Shown here in pieces: positions 58,721 to 64,000 of a stretch of DNA of 64,000 nucleotides (its first letter is position 1; each line of letters starts with the position of its first letter). The stretch is from Pseudoxanthomonas spadix. Its GTDB lineage: Bacteria; Pseudomonadota; Gammaproteobacteria; Xanthomonadales; Xanthomonadaceae. Location: contig NZ_RDQN01000007.1 in the NCBI RefSeq assembly GCF_003703395.1, positions 99,689 through 163,688 of the forward strand. Direction: 5' to 3'. A model generated the notes under the pieces. It saw only the letters and a list, made by a program, of their open reading frames with translations, searched no databases and had not been told where the DNA came from. The position numbers and the translations under genes were made by a program.

Positions 58721-58821
58721 CCATCGCCATCCTGGTCGCCGCCGGCGCCCTGATCCTGCTCGGCATGGCGCTGCTCGGGGTGTTGGCTGTCACCCTGGCC
58801 TCCGGCCGCTTCGGCCAGTAG
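58717..58821 (+). pseudogene. Detached membrane-segment part of the GYF_2-type gene
   Basis: A 34-codon frame starting at a GTG that overlaps the previous stop (GTGA) encodes VTIAILVAAGALILLGMALL and a short tail, a single transmembrane helix. Together with the preceding frame it reconstructs the usual GYF_2-plus-helix protein, suggesting a frameshift split one gene. Coupled translation of two small peptides is the alternative. Confidence 0.45.
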
Positions 58822-59001
58822 ACGCACCTGCCGCAACGGACCGCGCTTGACAGCCGGCCCGGGCGCGTGATTCCACTATAAATAGAGAAAGGCTGAACGC
58901 CCGGCGCCGCCAGGCCCGGGCCTGGCCCGCTGTCCCCCGTCCTTCTGGCGCACACTCGCCGCTTTCGCGCGGCCCGTCCCGAACCCAATCGAACCCCACT
59001 G

Positions 59002-61542
<2,541 letters not shown>

Positions 61543-61551
61543 AGTCGCGCG

Positions 61552-62118
61552 ATGGCCGTCCCCATGCTGTCGCTGGATGCTGCCGCTGCGCTGTTGCGCG
61601 ACGGCGGCGTGCTCGCCTATCCGACCGAAGCGGTCTGGGGCCTGGGCTGCGATCCGATGTCCGAGGCTGCGGTCCGGCACCTGCTGGCGATCAAGCAGCG
61701 TCCCCTGGACAAGGGCCTGATCCTGATTGCCGCGCGCGTGGCCCAGCTCGATGCGCTGCTCGACTGGTCGGCGCTGCCGGACGATCGTCGCCGCGCGGTG
61801 CTGGACAGCTGGCCGGGCGCCAACACCTGGATCGTGCCGGCCGCGCCGGCCGCGCCGCGCTGGGTGACCGGCGTGCATCGCGGGATCGCGGTGCGGGTGA
61901 GCGCGCATCCGCAGGTGATCGCCCTGTGCGAGGCATTCGGCGGGCCGCTGGTGTCCACCAGCGCCAATCTGAGCGGACGGCCGGCCGTTTCGGCGCAGGA
62001 TGCACTCGATCCGGCCTTGCTGGAACGCCTCGATGGCCTGCTGCCGGGCGCCACCGGTGGGCTGGATCGCCCCAGCGTGATCCGCGACGCCCTGAGCGGC
62101 CAGGTTCTGCGCGGCTGA
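61552..62118 (+). CDS. tsaC: Threonylcarbamoyl-AMP synthase (TsaC/YrdC family)
   Basis: Makes threonylcarbamoyl-AMP from Thr, bicarbonate and ATP for the t6A37 modification of ANN-decoding tRNAs. YrdC-fold motifs are GVLAYPTEAVWGLGCDP, the phosphate-binding KQRPLDKGLILI, and PLVSTSANLSGRPA. 188 residues is the short single-domain TsaC form. It starts 10 bp after topA, so it is probably in the same transcript; this topA-tsaC order is common in related bacteria. An ATG four codons in is an alternative start. Confidence 0.94.
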   Translation: MAVPMLSLDAAAALLRDGGVLAYPTEAVWGLGCDPMSEAAVRHLLAIKQRPLDKGLILIAARVAQLDALLDWSALPDDRRRAVLDSWPGANTWIVPAAPAAPRWVTGVHRGIAVRVSAHPQVIALCEAFGGPLVSTSANLSGRPAVSAQDALDPALLERLDGLLPGATGGLDRPSVIRDALSGQVLRG

Positions 62119-62173
62119 ACATCGCGGCGGACAGGCCCTGTTGCGGCCGCCGCCGATCGCGCAAGATGCCGCC

Positions 62174-62764
62174 ATGTCGCCTGCCTCGCCCCGGCTCTTT
62201 TCCTGCGTCCTGGCCGGTGTGCTGGCTTTGGTGGCGGCACAGGCCAACGCCCAGGTCACCGTCTATCGCTGCCAGGGCAACAACGGCAATGTCACCTTGA
62301 GCGATGCGCCCTGCCCGGCCGGCCAGCGCCAGGAAGTGCGGCAGATGCTGCGCCCGCAGGATCCGCCACCGGCGCCGACGCCTCCAGCGCCGCCACCGGC
62401 GCCCCCGCCTGCGGCGCCGATCGTGCGCGAAGTGGTGGTCTACCGGACGCCGCCACGCCCCATGTACGAATGCACCACCGAGGAAGGCAAGACCTACACC
62501 AGCGACAGCGGCGACGGCAATCCGCGGCTGGTGCCGATCTGGTCACTGGGTTATCACGGCCGCGGTGCGGTGGCGATCGGCAACACCTGGGTGCGCGACG
62601 TTTGCCATCAACTGCCCCAGGCCGAGGTCTGCGATCGCCTGCGCGACCGGCGCTATCAGATCCAGCGCCAGTACCACAGCGCACTGCAGAGCGAGCGCCA
62701 TGCACTGGACCAGGAACAGCGTGCCCTGGATGCGCGGCTGGCCAACGATTGCGGAGCAGACTGA
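62174..62764 (+). CDS. Secreted DUF4124 protein
   Basis: 196 residues: signal peptide (cleavage after ANAQ), a DUF4124 domain (VTVYRCQGNNGNVTLSDAPC), a Pro/Ala linker, then a second Cys-containing section starting PRPMYECTTEEGKTYTSDS and ending in a charged helix. DUF4124 proteins are abundant in xanthomonads and of unknown role. The ATG at 62174 is chosen because the signal peptide begins there. Its stop shares one base with the start of the next gene (TGATG). Confidence 0.8.
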   Translation: MSPASPRLFSCVLAGVLALVAAQANAQVTVYRCQGNNGNVTLSDAPCPAGQRQEVRQMLRPQDPPPAPTPPAPPPAPPPAAPIVREVVVYRTPPRPMYECTTEEGKTYTSDSGDGNPRLVPIWSLGYHGRGAVAIGNTWVRDVCHQLPQAEVCDRLRDRRYQIQRQYHSALQSERHALDQEQRALDARLANDCGAD

Positions 62765-63804
62765 TGTCGTTGAAGGAGTGGGCGTGCATGGCGCTGCTGT
62801 CGGTCCTGAGCCTGTGCGCCGTTGGCGCGGCGCGGGCGCAGACCACCATCTACCGCTGCACCGACGCGCAGGGCCAGATGACGGTGCAGAACGCGCCTTG
62901 CCCGCAAGGCAGCAGGCAGGACAGGCGCCAGGTCAAGGACGTGGCCACCCAGCCGCTGCCGTCTTCGCTGAAATCCACCGAGCCGGCACCGGTGCGGGCC
63001 ACGTCCGCCTCCGAGGCGCCGGCCGCCACCGCGTCATCGAGGACCAGGGCGCCGCCGCCGCTGCACCTGAGCGCCAGACCCGATCCGGCCGTGGACCCGC
63101 CGGCCCCGAGCGGCCCGGCCACCACCCTCTATCGCTGCACCGATGCCACCGGCGCCCTGACCGTACAGAACAGCCCCTGCCCCGCTGGCAGCAACAGCCA
63201 GAAGATGGCCGTGCAGGGCGTGCCCAGCATGCCGCTGCCGGGCAATGCACCGGCTGCGGCCGCACCTGCGGCCACGGCCACCCCGGCGCAAGCGGCCGAA
63301 CAGCCGCGTTCGGACGCGCTGGGCCTGCCAGCGCCGGACCAGGCCCAGACCATCCAGACCATCGGCGGCATGACCCTGATCGAGGACCCCACGCTGCACA
63401 GGGACGATGCCGTCGCCGATGCACCGGCCGGCAATGCGGCGCCGGAGGACGAGGGCCCGGCCGGCAAGGTCACCGGCACCGCCCCGCCGATCCTGTTCCA
63501 GTGCACCACCTACGACAGCGGCACCTACCTGAGCGAAGACGCCGCGCCGCAGTCGCGCTGCGCGCCGCTCAAGACCGTCGGCCTGGATGGCAATGCCTTC
63601 AACGGCTCGGGCAAGGCCTGCCAGGTGATCTACGACGTCTGCGCGCGCGTGCCCGACCAGCGCCTGTGCAGCGCCTGGAAAAAACGCCTGGGCGAAACCG
63701 AGGTGGCCGCCCGCTACGCAAAACCGGAGAACGAAGCCCGCAACCGGGCCGAATACCAGCGCGTACTGCGCATCGTCACCGAGGCCGGCTGCGCAGCGCA
63801 ATGA
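62764..63804 (+). CDS. Secreted protein with two DUF4124 domains
   Basis: 346 residues. After a signal peptide (cleavage after ARAQ) come a DUF4124 repeat (TTIYRCTDAQGQMTVQNAPC) and a second one at about 119-140 (TTLYRCTDATGALTVQNSPC), separated by a Pro/Ala/Ser linker. The C-terminal region (about 240-346) has Cys-containing segments like those of the preceding protein (LFQCTTYDSGTYLSED). It looks like a duplicated, enlarged version of its neighbour and is coupled to it. Function unknown. Confidence 0.8.
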   Translation: MSLKEWACMALLSVLSLCAVGAARAQTTIYRCTDAQGQMTVQNAPCPQGSRQDRRQVKDVATQPLPSSLKSTEPAPVRATSASEAPAATASSRTRAPPPLHLSARPDPAVDPPAPSGPATTLYRCTDATGALTVQNSPCPAGSNSQKMAVQGVPSMPLPGNAPAAAAPAATATPAQAAEQPRSDALGLPAPDQAQTIQTIGGMTLIEDPTLHRDDAVADAPAGNAAPEDEGPAGKVTGTAPPILFQCTTYDSGTYLSEDAAPQSRCAPLKTVGLDGNAFNGSGKACQVIYDVCARVPDQRLCSAWKKRLGETEVAARYAKPENEARNRAEYQRVLRIVTEAGCAAQ

Positions 63805-63866
63805 GGGCGGTCGTGCGACCCAGCGCCGCCGAAACCCTTCTCCCCCCCGTAGGAGCAACTGTCTTC

Positions 63867-64000
63867 TCAGGCGCCTGTCATTCTCCATTCAGTTTGGTCT
63901 CTGGCCATGGCGTTGAGGCGGGTGAGCAGTACCCGCATGCAGGCGGTGATGGCGACCTTGGCGCACTTGCCCCGTTGGCGCAGGGCTTCGTATCGCGTCT
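63867..64000 (-). CDS. IS110-family transposase, C-terminal end (cut by window edge)
   Basis: The last 43 codons read TRYEALRQRGKCAKVAITAC, then MRVLLTRLNAMARDQTEW and a stop. This matches the C-terminus of IS110/IS116/IS902-type transposases, which have an ACMRKLLxxLNAMxRD ending. The DEDD catalytic domain and the rest of the insertion sequence lie beyond the window. It is convergent with the DUF4124 genes, 62 bp from their stop. Confidence 0.8.
   Translation of the reverse strand, partial: TRYEALRQRGKCAKVAITACMRVLLTRLNAMARDQTEWRMTGA

Overview
The window is a high-GC proteobacterial chromosome segment, most likely from the family Xanthomonadaceae (Stenotrophomonas, Pseudoxanthomonas, Luteimonas or Lysobacter relatives). 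This rests on gene content and order: aspS-yebC-ruvC-ruvA-kup-ruvB-ybgC-tolQRAB-pal-cpoB-queE-queC, def-fmt-rsmB divergent from lysM-dprA-smg-topA, DUF3011 and DUF4124 proteins, and a fused glucosylglycerol-phosphate synthase/phosphatase of the kind described in Stenotrophomonas. No rRNA, CRISPR array, replication origin or intact prophage was seen.

Region 1 (1-15841, all minus strand) is a long housekeeping run: aspartyl-tRNA synthetase, a GNAT acetyltransferase, an I78 protease-inhibitor lipoprotein, an alpha/beta hydrolase, YebC, the RuvCAB recombination genes with a Kup potassium transporter between ruvA and ruvB, the complete Tol-Pal envelope system, and queE/queC for queuosine synthesis. 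The junctions in the ruv-ybgC part are filled with GGGTCCC-type repeats that have become part of protein termini.

Region 2 (15990-28831) mixes small envelope genes with a likely osmoprotection operon (YcaD-like exporter/importer plus bifunctional GgpPS), a membrane-protein pair, the ABC-F ATPase Uup, a lipase-like lipoprotein paired with a DUF4105 protein, and an aldo/keto reductase. Region 3 (29014-34892) carries Hsp20 with a sigma32-like promoter, PEP carboxylase, S-adenosylhomocysteine hydrolase behind an SAH riboswitch, and an H-NS-like protein.

Region 4 (34893-36332) is a small decayed island abutting a tRNA-Ile2(CAU) gene. It holds transposase and tyrosine-recombinase remnants and an acetyltransferase of the TacT/AtaT toxin type with no antitoxin beside it. 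Region 5 (36395-45309) has opgH, rpoD, dtd, a RibA-like GTP cyclohydrolase II with an unusual N-terminal half, and two PH-domain membrane proteins.

Region 6 (45472-51992) is a surface-polysaccharide/LPS block (CDP-glycerol-transferase-like enzyme, polytopic membrane protein, GT2 glycosyltransferase, WaaL-type ligase, ArnT-type GT39). Region 7 (52060-63804) holds rsmB-fmt-def, then lysM-dprA-smg-topA-tsaC and two DUF4124 proteins, with a hicBA toxin-antitoxin pair and a broken GYF_2-type gene inserted between smg and topA. The right edge cuts an IS110-family transposase.

The most unusual structural features are two nearly identical 167-bp elements (212-378 and 54932-55098), each almost entirely an inverted repeat, and the GGGTCCC repeat family of the ruv cluster.
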